Shown one piece after another: positions 9,079-17,164 of a stretch of DNA of 64,000 nucleotides. The notes beneath the pieces are model-generated. The model saw nothing but the letters and a program-made list of their open reading frames with translations. It did not search any database and was not told the origin of the DNA. Position 1 is the first letter of the stretch; each line of letters begins with the position of its first letter. Source of the DNA: Anaerorhabdus sp964386325 (GTDB taxonomy: Bacteria; Bacillota_I; Bacilli_A; Erysipelotrichales; Erysipelotrichaceae); NCBI GenBank assembly GCA_964386325.1, contig CAYLQY010000009.1, positions 1 through 64,000 on the forward strand, written 5' to 3'. The position numbers and the translations under genes are program-made.

Positions 9079-9885
9079 ATGAGAAATTTAAAAACATGTA
9101 ATCGTATCGTTATCAAAGTTGGGTCTTCTACTTTAACTCATGAGAGCGGTTTATTGAATATTCGCCGTATTGAACAATTAGTTAAAGTCTTAGCAGATAT
9201 AAAAAATAGTGGCAAACAAATTATCTTAGTAAGCTCCGGGGCGCAAGCAGTTGGTTTTGGTCGTTTAGGATTGAAGGAAAAACCGAAAGATATGCCTGGT
9301 AAACAAGCAATTGCGGCAATTGGCCAATGTGAACTAATGTATATTTATGATAAATTATTTTCTACCTACAACCATGTTACCGCACAAATTTTACTAACTA
9401 AGCAAGATGTTGATAATTCTCAAAGAAGAAATAATTTACACAATACTTTTTTGCGTCTATTAGAAATCGGTGCTTTGCCTATCGTCAATGAAAATGATTC
9501 AGTTTCTACTGAAGAAATTGAATTTGGTGATAATGATACTTTAAGCGCAATTGTCGCAACATTAACCGAAGCAGATCTACTTATTCTATTGAGTGATATT
9601 GATGGATTATATAATGATAATCCCAAGACAAATCCACAAGCTACACTTATTCATCATGTACAAAAAATCGATGATACAATCGAAGCAATGGCACAAGGCG
9701 CTAGTTCAAATCGCGGTACAGGTGGCATGATTACTAAAATACAAGCTGGCAAAATTGCCAATCAACATGGTGTTGATATGATTATTATGAACGGTGAAAA
9801 CCCAGAATTACTTTACAATTTATTTAAAAATGAGGAAATCGGAACTTATTTTCAAAGTAATCACGATAATAAGGAGGAACAATGA
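9079..9885 (+). CDS. proB: Glutamate 5-kinase
   Basis: Phosphorylates glutamate to gamma-glutamyl phosphate, the first step of proline synthesis. The 268 residues correspond to the amino-acid-kinase domain only: VIKVGSSTL at about 9-17, LVSSGA at about 51-56, NENDSV near 138, LLSDIDGLY near 171 and GTGGM near 213 for substrate and nucleotide. The C-terminal PUA domain found in many longer homologues is absent. The stop overlaps the proA start as ATGA, with an AAGGAGG site just inside the 3' end, so translation is coupled. Confidence 0.95.
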   Translation: MRNLKTCNRIVIKVGSSTLTHESGLLNIRRIEQLVKVLADIKNSGKQIILVSSGAQAVGFGRLGLKEKPKDMPGKQAIAAIGQCELMYIYDKLFSTYNHVTAQILLTKQDVDNSQRRNNLHNTFLRLLEIGALPIVNENDSVSTEEIEFGDNDTLSAIVATLTEADLLILLSDIDGLYNDNPKTNPQATLIHHVQKIDDTIEAMAQGASSNRGTGGMITKIQAGKIANQHGVDMIIMNGENPELLYNLFKNEEIGTYFQSNHDNKEEQ

Positions 9886-11126
9886 ATACACTTACCCCTC
9901 TCGCTAAGCGCGCACGACTTGCAAGTTTTATTCTTGCGAATGCGCCAACAACACAAAAGAATAAAGTATTGCATGACATTGCAGATCAACTCATTCAGAA
10001 GACCGATGAAATACTAGCCGCGAATCAACGTGATTTAAAAATCGCGAATGAGAATTCAATGTCCGCTGCCATGATTGATCGACTAACATTGACAAAAGAA
10101 AGAATTGAAGCGATGGCACAAGCTGTTGTGGAAGTCGAATTATTGCCTGATCCAATTGGACAACTTCTTGATTCTACTGTTCGTCCTAACGGTTTGAAAA
10201 TTGACAAAATTTCTACTCCACTTGGCGTTTTAGGATTCATTTATGAAGCACGTCCCAATGTTACGATTGAAGCTACCTCACTATGTATAAAATCTTCAAA
10301 TGTTGTCATCCTTCGTGGTGGCAAAGAAGCACTACATTCCAATTGTTGTCTTGTAGAAATCATGCAAGCCACTTTACGTGAAAATAATCTTCCTGAAGAT
10401 TGTATTCAACTCATCACCGATACTCGTCGTGAATCAGCAGTAGACCTTATGACCTTAACAGGATATATCGATGCGCTAATTCCTCGTGGTGGGAAGAACT
10501 TAATTCAGTCTGTTGTCCAAAATTCAAAAGTTCCTGTCATTGAAACAGGTGCTGGAAATTGTCATATTTATGTGGATGAATTTGTGAATATTGAACAAGC
10601 AATTTCAATCTGTATTAACGCAAAAGTTTCTCGTCCGGCAGTATGCAACGCCGTTGAAACCATTTTGATCCATAAGAATGTTGCATCACAATTTTTGCCT
10701 CTTTTAGTGGATGCCTTATCAAGGAATCACGTTGAGGTTCGCGGATGTATTCAATGCAAAGAACTTATCCCAACATTAACTTGTGCAAGCGAAGAAGATT
10801 ATGAAACGGAATACAATGATTTAATTGTTGCGATAAAAATTGTTGATACAATTGATGATGCCATTCAACATATCCGTCATTATACAACGCATCATTCTGA
10901 AGCTATTCTTACTACGATGGATAATAACGCGACATACTTCGTATCACAGCTTGACTCAGCAGTTATTTATATCAATGCTTCAACACGCTTTACCGATGGC
11001 AATGAATTCGGTTTCGGTGGAGAGATTGGTATTTCCACTCAAAAACTTCATGTCCGTGGGCCTATTGGATTACGTGAAATTACTTCCTATAAGTACATAA
11101 TTACTGGGAATGGCCAAATCCGTTAA
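9882..11126 (+). CDS. proA: Gamma-glutamyl phosphate reductase
   Basis: Reduces gamma-glutamyl phosphate to glutamate semialdehyde with NADPH, the second proline step. 414 residues, the usual length of this aldehyde-dehydrogenase relative. PLGVLGFIYEARPNVT near 109-124 and the catalytic-cysteine region RPAVCNAVET near 250 are typical, with GGEIGIST near the C-terminus. Second gene of proBA. The third enzyme (proC) is encoded alone at 47514, so the pathway is complete within the window but split. Confidence 0.96.
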   Translation: MNTLTPLAKRARLASFILANAPTTQKNKVLHDIADQLIQKTDEILAANQRDLKIANENSMSAAMIDRLTLTKERIEAMAQAVVEVELLPDPIGQLLDSTVRPNGLKIDKISTPLGVLGFIYEARPNVTIEATSLCIKSSNVVILRGGKEALHSNCCLVEIMQATLRENNLPEDCIQLITDTRRESAVDLMTLTGYIDALIPRGGKNLIQSVVQNSKVPVIETGAGNCHIYVDEFVNIEQAISICINAKVSRPAVCNAVETILIHKNVASQFLPLLVDALSRNHVEVRGCIQCKELIPTLTCASEEDYETEYNDLIVAIKIVDTIDDAIQHIRHYTTHHSEAILTTMDNNATYFVSQLDSAVIYINASTRFTDGNEFGFGGEIGISTQKLHVRGPIGLREITSYKYIITGNGQIR

Positions 11127-11139
11127 ATTCAAGGAACAT

Positions 11140-11176
11140 AAAAATGTCCTTTCTCTTATTGAGAATGGACATTTTT
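11140..11176. terminator. Bidirectional terminator between proA and the PTS IIA gene
   Basis: AAAAATGTCC and GGACATTTTT form a 10-bp stem, with an inner CTC/GAG pairing. It lies between convergent genes and has T runs on both strands. Confidence 0.85.
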
Positions 11177-11179
11177 AGT

Positions 11180-11656
11180 TTATTCAAATACTGCGATATT
11201 TTCTTCGCCTTCTACTACATCTTTTTCTTCACTTACAATGCATTTTCTTCCATCTGTCGCAAGAACAATGATATCTGATGAGGTGATTTTACCTTTCATT
11301 GATTCAAAATCTGCACGAATTAGTAATTGACCTTTTTTTACTTTTTCATTTACTTCTACAAAAGATTCAAATCCTTCACCATTTAAGGTAGCTGTTTCAA
11401 TTCCAATATGAATTAAATACTCATTCCCTTTTTCATCTTTTAAACCAATTGCATGCGAGGTTGGAAACATCATCACAACTTCACCATCAACTGGTGAAAC
11501 AATTCTATTTGAGGTTGGTTTTATGAATAATCCATCTCCCATCATTTTTTGAGAAAAAACTGGATCGATACTTTTTTCAATTTTTTCAAGTTTTCCTGAT
11601 GCAACTGCACAAATTGAATTTCCCTTTGATTCATTTTTCTTAAATAAATTAAACAT
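11180..11656 (-). CDS. PTS glucose-family EIIA (Crr-like)
   Basis: A 158-residue soluble phosphocarrier of the glucose/sucrose-type EIIA family. SPVDGEVV near 54-61 and HAIGL near 69-73 are typical; the phospho-accepting histidine is expected in YLIHIGIET near 81-89. A short N-terminal extension precedes the domain. It passes phosphate from HPr to the IIB domain encoded just upstream, from which it is separated by a short hairpin, so both belong to one operon. It may also carry out inducer control, as Crr-like proteins do. Confidence 0.92.
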   Translation of the reverse strand: MFNLFKKNESKGNSICAVASGKLEKIEKSIDPVFSQKMMGDGLFIKPTSNRIVSPVDGEVVMMFPTSHAIGLKDEKGNEYLIHIGIETATLNGEGFESFVEVNEKVKKGQLLIRADFESMKGKITSSDIIVLATDGRKCIVSEEKDVVEGEENIAVFE

Positions 11657-11675
11657 AATTCCTCCTTCTAAAGTA

Positions 11676-11700
11676 AAGACTAAGGATATCCCTTAGTCTA
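11676..11700 (-). other. Intercistronic hairpin between IIBC and IIA genes
   Basis: AGACTAAGG and CCTTAGTCT form a 9-bp stem overlapping the IIBC stop codon, followed on the minus strand by TTTACTTT. The weak T run suggests partial termination or mRNA stabilisation that adjusts the IIBC:IIA ratio, not a full stop. Confidence 0.55.
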
Positions 11701-13276
11701 TTCCTAATATGTCTTTAACTGATGTCGTAATTGAATTTACGTTTACACCATAAATAATTTGGTAACTGTTTCCACTATGCACACATCCCATAGCTTCCAA
11801 ATAGTTCTTCCAATCATCATCTGGAACTACTAAACTTTCATCTTTTACGGTTACTCTTAATCGTGTCGCACAACAAGCAACTGAATCAATATTATCAGGT
11901 CCGCCAAAGGCTTCAACGATTCGTACTTCTAATTTATCACTAGCACCATTTTCTTTTAATTCGTTGTATTCTTTCTTACTCATTAGTTTGATGTTGTCAT
12001 CTTCACGTCCTGGAGTCTTAATATTGAATTTTTGAATAGCGAATTTAAATATGAAGAAGTATGCCGCAAATGTTGCTGGCAACAAGAAGATTAATGATAA
12101 TGCGTGAACTTTTTGTGGTTGGAATAAGTTAGGAATCATGAAGAATAATGCGTGTCCATTAATTGAAATCTGCGCAATTTCTGCAATGACATAACACAAT
12201 CCACAAAGTGGTGCATAAACTAGCCAATAAAGTAATGGTGAAGCAAACAAGAATGTATACTCAATTGGTTCTGATATACCTACCAACATTAATGTAACGA
12301 TTGTTGGTATCAATAATGATGCAACTTTCTTTCTGTTTTCAGGTTTAGCACATTTATACATCGCAAACGCTGCCCCTGGTAATCCTGCTAATTGGAATAA
12401 GATACGTCCTGAAGTAAAGTTACGGATTAAATATCCAGTAGCTCCTGGACTACCTGCTTGTCCAACAATGATGTTTCTAACACCTTCGTAAACAACACCA
12501 TCGATTGTCATAACCCCACCAACACTAGAGTATTCAATTGGGAATGCAATTAAGTGATGAATACCAAACGGTAATAATGCTTTATCAATAAATCCAAATA
12601 GCCATGTTCCAAATAATCCTGATGATCCTATGAAATATGTTAATGCTTGTAATCCTGAAGCAATTATTGGCCATACATAATAAGTAATAATCGCTAATGG
12701 AACTGCTGCAAGCGTAACTAAAATCACTACGAATTTAGTACCTTGGAAGAAGGCAAACATTGGTTTAAATTTAATTTCGCAAAACTTATTATGAATTAAT
12801 CCTGCAGTTACCCCACTGATGATACCACTGAAGATACCCATATCAAATGTGAATTTACCTGCAACACTACCCCATAATGCACTGAAATTTAATGCCGCTT
12901 GTTGTGTATAACCAAGCGTTAATAAATTTTCTACTGTTACTGTATCTGCATTCCATCCTTGAGCACCTGCATAAGAACCTATACAAGTAATATAACTCAT
13001 GAATAGAACGATACCCGCAAAGGCTGCCCATCCTTTTTCTTTTTTCGCCATCGCGAATGCAATCCCTACAGAGAACCATAGAGGTAGATAATTCATGAAT
13101 GTGAATCCCATTGATGAGATCATTCCAAAAATTGTTTTAACTATATTATCTCCTGGAATAATATAATTGGTAAATGCACTACCTATCCCTACGTAAAACC
13201 CTACAAGAACGAATAATACAATTGGCACCATCATAGCGCCTGCAAAAGACTGTAATTTTTCTTGAATCTTTTTCAT
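11693..13276 (-). CDS. PTS glucose/maltose-family EIICB permease
   Basis: A 527-residue sugar permease with an N-terminal membrane IIC part (about ten hydrophobic helices, residues 10-400) and a C-terminal IIB domain. GISEPIEYTFLF near 333 is the conserved IIC loop of the glucose superfamily. The IIB phosphorylation cysteine lies in SVACCATRLRV near 460; there are two adjacent cysteines. The overall pattern is closest to maltose/alpha-glucoside permeases (MalX/AglA type), but the substrate cannot be fixed from sequence. Divergent from a PRD-like regulator at 13415. Confidence 0.88.
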   Translation of the reverse strand: MKKIQEKLQSFAGAMMVPIVLFVLVGFYVGIGSAFTNYIIPGDNIVKTIFGMISSMGFTFMNYLPLWFSVGIAFAMAKKEKGWAAFAGIVLFMSYITCIGSYAGAQGWNADTVTVENLLTLGYTQQAALNFSALWGSVAGKFTFDMGIFSGIISGVTAGLIHNKFCEIKFKPMFAFFQGTKFVVILVTLAAVPLAIITYYVWPIIASGLQALTYFIGSSGLFGTWLFGFIDKALLPFGIHHLIAFPIEYSSVGGVMTIDGVVYEGVRNIIVGQAGSPGATGYLIRNFTSGRILFQLAGLPGAAFAMYKCAKPENRKKVASLLIPTIVTLMLVGISEPIEYTFLFASPLLYWLVYAPLCGLCYVIAEIAQISINGHALFFMIPNLFQPQKVHALSLIFLLPATFAAYFFIFKFAIQKFNIKTPGREDDNIKLMSKKEYNELKENGASDKLEVRIVEAFGGPDNIDSVACCATRLRVTVKDESLVVPDDDWKNYLEAMGCVHSGNSYQIIYGVNVNSITTSVKDILGID

Positions 13277-13300
13277 AATTCATCCTCCTTATCTGCCTAG

Positions 13301-13328
13301 AGTATACCAAAGTAAGCGGTTACTACAA
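13301..13328 (-). promoter_or_regulatory. Promoter of the PTS IIBC-IIA operon
   Basis: On the minus strand TTGTAG and TATACT are separated by 16 bases, 24 bases before the IIBC start. The spacer contains GTAACCGCTTAC, a small dyad. Confidence 0.6.
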
Positions 13329-13346
13329 TTAGTTGTATCTTACACA

Positions 13347-13372
13347 AACTTGTGGTAATTTTGTACGAATTA
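13347..13372 (+). promoter_or_regulatory. Motif shared with the 6497 control region
   Basis: The segment has TTGTGGTAA then TACGAATTA, matching 6497-6522 at 21 of 26 positions. It lies 43 bases before the regulator start, so it is probably a promoter-associated binding site. The -35-like TTGTGG to TATTAT spacing is 20 bases, which is long for a standard promoter. Confidence 0.5.
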
Positions 13373-13414
13373 AGTTATTATGCTACTAACGATGTAAATA
13401 TAAAGGAGCCCCTT

Positions 13415-14923
13415 ATGAAAGTAGATAAATATTCCATTGCTAAACTTATTTTACTTCAAGAAAGAACTTTTACATACCAAAAACTTGCGGACATCCTCCA
13501 TTTATCAAGTAAAACAATTCGCAATCAAATTGATGATGTTGAAGAATTTCTAAATAAATATGACATTGAGCTTTATCGCCAACCTGGTATTGGAATTGAG
13601 TTAGTTGGACAACGCCAAGATATTTTAAATTGTTACAAGCAATGCCTTATTGAAATCAAAGACTCACATGAATTGTCTTCAACAATACGCAAAAATATAA
13701 TTGTATTTAATTTACTGACAAAATCAAAAAAGATTACCATGAGTTATTTAGAAGACTTACTCTTTATTACACGTCCCAGTATTTATAATGATTTAAAAGA
13801 AATAGAAGAATTTTTTGAAACAAACGATGTTAAAATCGAGAAAACTCGTAAAACCGGTATAGAACTTATTTGTGGTGAAAAACGAAAACGTAAATGTTTA
13901 CTTGATTGGGCAACCTCTATGTTGAAAGAAGATAAGGTAAATTATTATTCTTATCCAGAAATCATCAACTACATGGATTACATATTTGGTGATTTCAACA
14001 ATCATTACCGTACCTATTTAAGAAACTATATCTTAAGTGTAGAAAACTTCGCAAAGTTTAAGATTACCCACAGTGAATTAGAACGTATTATTACCCTTTT
14101 CTTAATTTCGTTCGAAAGAATTCAAAAAGGATATACCATTACCATTAATCAAGAATTAAAAAAGAAACTTAAAAATGTTAAAATCCTAGAATTTATGAAA
14201 GAGAATGATGCCAAGTTAAATAGCAAATTTGGTATTCAATTAAATGATAATGAAATTCTTTATTTATCTTCTCTTTTATCATCTAACTCTACTTCTACGT
14301 ATGAAGTTGCTTTTCAAGAATCAAGCAATCCTAAACTACTTTTTGAAATCATTGATATTTTCTACAATACCCTACAAGACTATATGATTGAATTTGATAA
14401 AGATTATTTCAGAGTTAAATTATTTCCTTATTTAGAAAAGGTAATGCAGAAATCAAATTTTGAATATGATCTTTATAATCCTAATGAAGAAACAATTAAA
14501 GTATTATATCCAAAATTATTTAACTTAGCTAAACTAATAAATCCAATTATGAATGAAATTGTAGATAAAGAACTACCTTCTTCTGGAATCGCTACAATTA
14601 CTTTATTGTTAGCTGATATCTCATTGATTCAAATCAATAAACTTGTCTGTTACTATGTTGTTACAAACAATATTTTCGAACAAGATTTAAATATTCATAC
14701 TTTGAAAAATAATATTCCTAATTTAGAAGTAGTTACTGATGAGACTATTATTAATTTCGATGCAAGTGATATTGATTTTATCATTTCAAGTGAACCTATC
14801 GACACTGTAAAAGTGCCTGTGTTCATTGCACCACTTGTGTTTACACCTGAGTTCCTTATTCTATTAAAACAAAATGTTAAGGAGATTATCGAAAAAAAAG
14901 CAAATTCATTTTTCAAGAAATGA
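13415..14923 (+). CDS. BglG/MtlR-type regulator with degenerate PRDs
   Basis: A 502-residue probable transcription regulator. An N-terminal winged HTH (about 5-60) is followed by a second Mga-like HTH (about 85-145), two PRD-like helical regions (about 170-270 and 290-400) and an EIIB-like tail. The histidines normally phosphorylated by the PTS appear missing: LFPYLEKVM stands where LxxHLxxxxxR is expected, and TITLLLADI where the second His motif would be. Start 13415 follows AAAGGAG; an upstream in-frame ATG at 13352 lies in the promoter. Divergent from the PTS operon it probably controls. Its 3' end abuts the convergent EamA gene. Confidence 0.8.
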   Translation: MKVDKYSIAKLILLQERTFTYQKLADILHLSSKTIRNQIDDVEEFLNKYDIELYRQPGIGIELVGQRQDILNCYKQCLIEIKDSHELSSTIRKNIIVFNLLTKSKKITMSYLEDLLFITRPSIYNDLKEIEEFFETNDVKIEKTRKTGIELICGEKRKRKCLLDWATSMLKEDKVNYYSYPEIINYMDYIFGDFNNHYRTYLRNYILSVENFAKFKITHSELERIITLFLISFERIQKGYTITINQELKKKLKNVKILEFMKENDAKLNSKFGIQLNDNEILYLSSLLSSNSTSTYEVAFQESSNPKLLFEIIDIFYNTLQDYMIEFDKDYFRVKLFPYLEKVMQKSNFEYDLYNPNEETIKVLYPKLFNLAKLINPIMNEIVDKELPSSGIATITLLLADISLIQINKLVCYYVVTNNIFEQDLNIHTLKNNIPNLEVVTDETIINFDASDIDFIISSEPIDTVKVPVFIAPLVFTPEFLILLKQNVKEIIEKKANSFFKK

Positions 14924-14935
14924 TTATGCTTTTTT
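14894..14935. terminator. Bidirectional terminator built from two gene ends
   Basis: AAAAAAGCA and TGCTTTTTT pair, and inside them TCATTT pairs with AAATGA. The hairpin spans the last codons and both stop codons of the convergent regulator and EamA genes, which are directly adjacent. Confidence 0.75.
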
Positions 14936-15793
14936 CTTTTTCATCACAAGTAATGCCATCGCTACAACGATAAACAAACACCCTAAAATTTTCATAAAAC
15001 CCACTGATTCATTTAATAAGAAGAACCCAAACACAACAGATGATATTGGTTCAAACAAGCAGAACATGCTCGCTAGTGTACTTCCTAATTCTTGTATACC
15101 TATCTTCAAGAAGATAAGCGCAATAAACGACGCTAACAATCCAATACACACCATCAAGAAGTAATTAGAGGCAGGTTGTATAAATACGATTTGATTTGTA
15201 AATACATTGAATAATAGTAACGATACACTTACAATTGCAGATAAATAAAATGACAGCTTGTAATTATTCATAGAAGATAATCCTGCTTTTTCTATACCTA
15301 CCAAATAAACCGCAAAGGTTACCCCACTAATCAGTGCCATCGCAATTCCTTGTATTCTTGAAAAATCATTAAAATCAATGAAACAAACTATTCCAATCAT
15401 TGCTAATGCGAGCGAAATATATTGTCTAGTCGTAATATGATCACGATAGATAAAATGACAAATAACTAAGACAAACAGCGGATACATAAAATGGAGTGTG
15501 GTCGCTGTCCCAACACCGATATATGTATAACTACTATATAAAAGTAATGTTGTAAATACTGCACCAAATAAACCAATAATTATCATTTTTATAAATTCAT
15601 CTTTGTTTAATTTAAGGGAGATTTTATTTTTAATTAGTAAGACTCCTAAAACGGGGAGCACAAGTAAGCTTCTGAAAAATGTTAATGAGTATGGATTATT
15701 TCCATACACATAAGTCATTGAACACAATACTGGTGTGAACCCATAGATTAATGCAGAAATTATCGTAAGTACGATTGCCTTATTTTTTGTCAT
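14924..15793 (-). CDS. EamA/DMT-family transporter
   Basis: A 289-residue drug/metabolite transporter with ten hydrophobic segments arranged as two EamA repeats (about 1-140 and 150-285). The second repeat ends with the usual EPISSVVFGFF motif near 253-263. Members export amino acids or metabolites. The chosen ATG follows AGGGGGACTT; the earlier in-frame ATG would put this site inside the gene. The site TTAGGGGGA is exactly complementary to UCCCCCUAA of two small RNAs described below, which makes this mRNA the best local target candidate. Confidence 0.9.
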   Translation of the reverse strand: MTKNKAIVLTIISALIYGFTPVLCSMTYVYGNNPYSLTFFRSLLVLPVLGVLLIKNKISLKLNKDEFIKMIIIGLFGAVFTTLLLYSSYTYIGVGTATTLHFMYPLFVLVICHFIYRDHITTRQYISLALAMIGIVCFIDFNDFSRIQGIAMALISGVTFAVYLVGIEKAGLSSMNNYKLSFYLSAIVSVSLLLFNVFTNQIVFIQPASNYFLMVCIGLLASFIALIFLKIGIQELGSTLASMFCLFEPISSVVFGFFLLNESVGFMKILGCLFIVVAMALLVMKKKKA

Positions 15794-15803
15794 AAGTCCC
15801 CCT

Positions 15804-15832
15804 AAAAAAAGCACAAATTAATTGTACTTTTT
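15804..15832 (-). terminator. Hairpin upstream of the EamA gene
   Basis: AAAAAGCACAA and TTGTACTTTTT pair with one mismatch and are followed by T on the minus strand. It ends just before the EamA ribosome site, so it can stop transcripts coming from the remnant region or attenuate EamA. Confidence 0.6.
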
Positions 15833-15860
15833 CCATTTTATCATAAAGATTTGATTTCGT

Positions 15861-15909
15861 TTACTTCTTTTTTAAAACAACTGCTTTCATTACTTGTTTA
15901 CCATATTTA
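15861..15909 (-). pseudogene. Orphan copy of a PfkB kinase 3' end
   Basis: On the minus strand this stretch reads KYGKQVMKAVVLKKK and a stop, differing by one residue from the last 15 residues of the intact PfkB kinase at 17165 (KYVKQVMKAVVLKKK). About 84% nucleotide identity over 45 bases. No kinase coding is visible upstream of it; a UTRA fragment lies there instead. It is a remnant of a second kinase copy or a duplication left by a rearrangement. Confidence 0.85.
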
Positions 15910-15916
15910 CTTATTC

Positions 15917-16236
15917 TTAATATGAATTAAATAATAATTGCACTTGATCTGTTCTACTATAAGTACGGATAAATTCTACAATCCTTCCTTCACTATCCCG
16001 CCAAATATCTTCAAATAAATAGATTGGAATTCTCTCTTCTAGCACTAGATAATTCGCCTCTTTCAAAGGACAGCATACAACTGTCAGTTTTCGTTTGAAT
16101 TCAGCAGGCAAATGTCCTATTTGGCTTAAATAATCATAAAATGATACTTGGGAATAATTATATTTACAGTAATTTTCATTCATAATATCAAACTGAAAAT
16201 ATGCATATTCAATTGAAAAAAGGTTTCTATCTGCAT
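15917..16236 (-). pseudogene. UTRA-domain fragment of a GntR-family regulator
   Basis: An open stretch of about 106 codons begins immediately after the Fic stop codon and has no start at its 5' edge; the first ATG (16183) is 18 codons in. The peptide reads like a UTRA effector domain: SIEYAYF then SFYDYLSQIG, and the terminal GRIVEFIRTYSRTDQVQL. The DNA-binding HTH domain is gone. A GntR/HutC regulator was probably disrupted, with the Fic gene now in place of its N-terminal half. Expression of a shortened protein from 16183 cannot be excluded. Confidence 0.75.
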
Positions 16237-17052
16237 TTATTTAGATTTAATTTCAATTTTTCTTAACTCTAAATTAGCGTTATTAATCAGTTTTTCAAAG
16301 AAATCTTCTAGGTAGCTGTAATTTGTAATTCCGAGTTCATTATCACTTGCTAAGACTAATGCGTCTCTAAAATATTGGGAATGTTCCTTAAATGAATCAT
16401 TATTAACCTCTACCCCAAAACTTCTCAGATATTTTTCAATGAAAACTGCAGTAGTTCTTGTATTCCTCTCTCTAAAAGGATGAGTATTCCATATTCGCGA
16501 TGTGAAATCAACAAGATGTTTAGGTGTAATAAATTTTTTATCATCATTAATACGTATTCTATCTAATCTTTCTTGTTCTAGATCGTATTCTAAATACTCT
16601 TTTATTTTTGAATAATCAGTATAATAAACGGTAGCTCCATTTAGTATTGGTTCTTTTTTAGAAATATTTAAATCTCTAATTTTTCCAACATATTTATCCA
16701 ATGGAAATTCAAATACTCCTTCAAATAATGTTTTGTGAATATCTAAAAGTGTTGAAATCGTTAATCTAAAATCTCTATTATTTAAGCATTGTGCAATACG
16801 TAGCGAAACAATATCAGCTTCTTTTTCTGATAAGTTTGGTTGAATATAAGAATTATGATAACTAGTAATTTGTATTTCAGCTTCTTTGTAATTCAATTCA
16901 CCAGATATGATTTTTTCAGTAACCTTATATAATTCTTGACTAGGTTTTAAATTATCTACTAATTGTAATCCTATTCCTGTTTCAATGTATTCTCTTGCAT
17001 TTTTCAAATCAACATATTCGCCATTAACAACATTATAAGTCGACTTATTCAT
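16237..17052 (-). CDS. Fic/DOC-family protein
   Basis: A 271-residue Fic-fold protein. Family members usually transfer AMP or another nucleotide moiety to target proteins. The central motif reads HPFRERNTR near residue 187, against the usual HPFxxGNGR: the catalytic His and Pro-Phe are present, but the first and second glycines of GNG are replaced, so activity may be altered. No separate antitoxin gene is adjacent. Start 17052 follows AAAGGTG; a GTG at 17061 overlaps that site. A palindrome over the expected transcription start suggests autoregulation. It sits inside a rearranged segment flanked by duplicated PfkB tails. Confidence 0.85.
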   Translation of the reverse strand: MNKSTYNVVNGEYVDLKNAREYIETGIGLQLVDNLKPSQELYKVTEKIISGELNYKEAEIQITSYHNSYIQPNLSEKEADIVSLRIAQCLNNRDFRLTISTLLDIHKTLFEGVFEFPLDKYVGKIRDLNISKKEPILNGATVYYTDYSKIKEYLEYDLEQERLDRIRINDDKKFITPKHLVDFTSRIWNTHPFRERNTRTTAVFIEKYLRSFGVEVNNDSFKEHSQYFRDALVLASDNELGITNYSYLEDFFEKLINNANLELRKIEIKSK

Positions 17053-17072
17053 TTTTATCACCTTTCTATATA

Positions 17073-17096
17073 AATCATAAATATATGATTATTATA
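17073..17096 (-). promoter_or_regulatory. Promoter and palindromic operator of the Fic gene
   Basis: A TATAAT box (minus strand, 17091-17096) is followed directly by the palindrome AATCATAAATATATGATT (17073-17090), which overlaps the expected start of transcription. This arrangement is typical of repression. Confidence 0.55.
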
Positions 17097-17164
17097 CATT
17101 CCCCTATCGATTATTACATTAGAAAAAGCTCTTAAATATGAAAGAAATTTATTCTTTTATTTAC

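Noticed and set aside
16237..17060. Toxin-antitoxin pair around the Fic gene
   Set aside because: No small antitoxin-like gene lies on either side; the neighbour is a UTRA fragment and a kinase gene.
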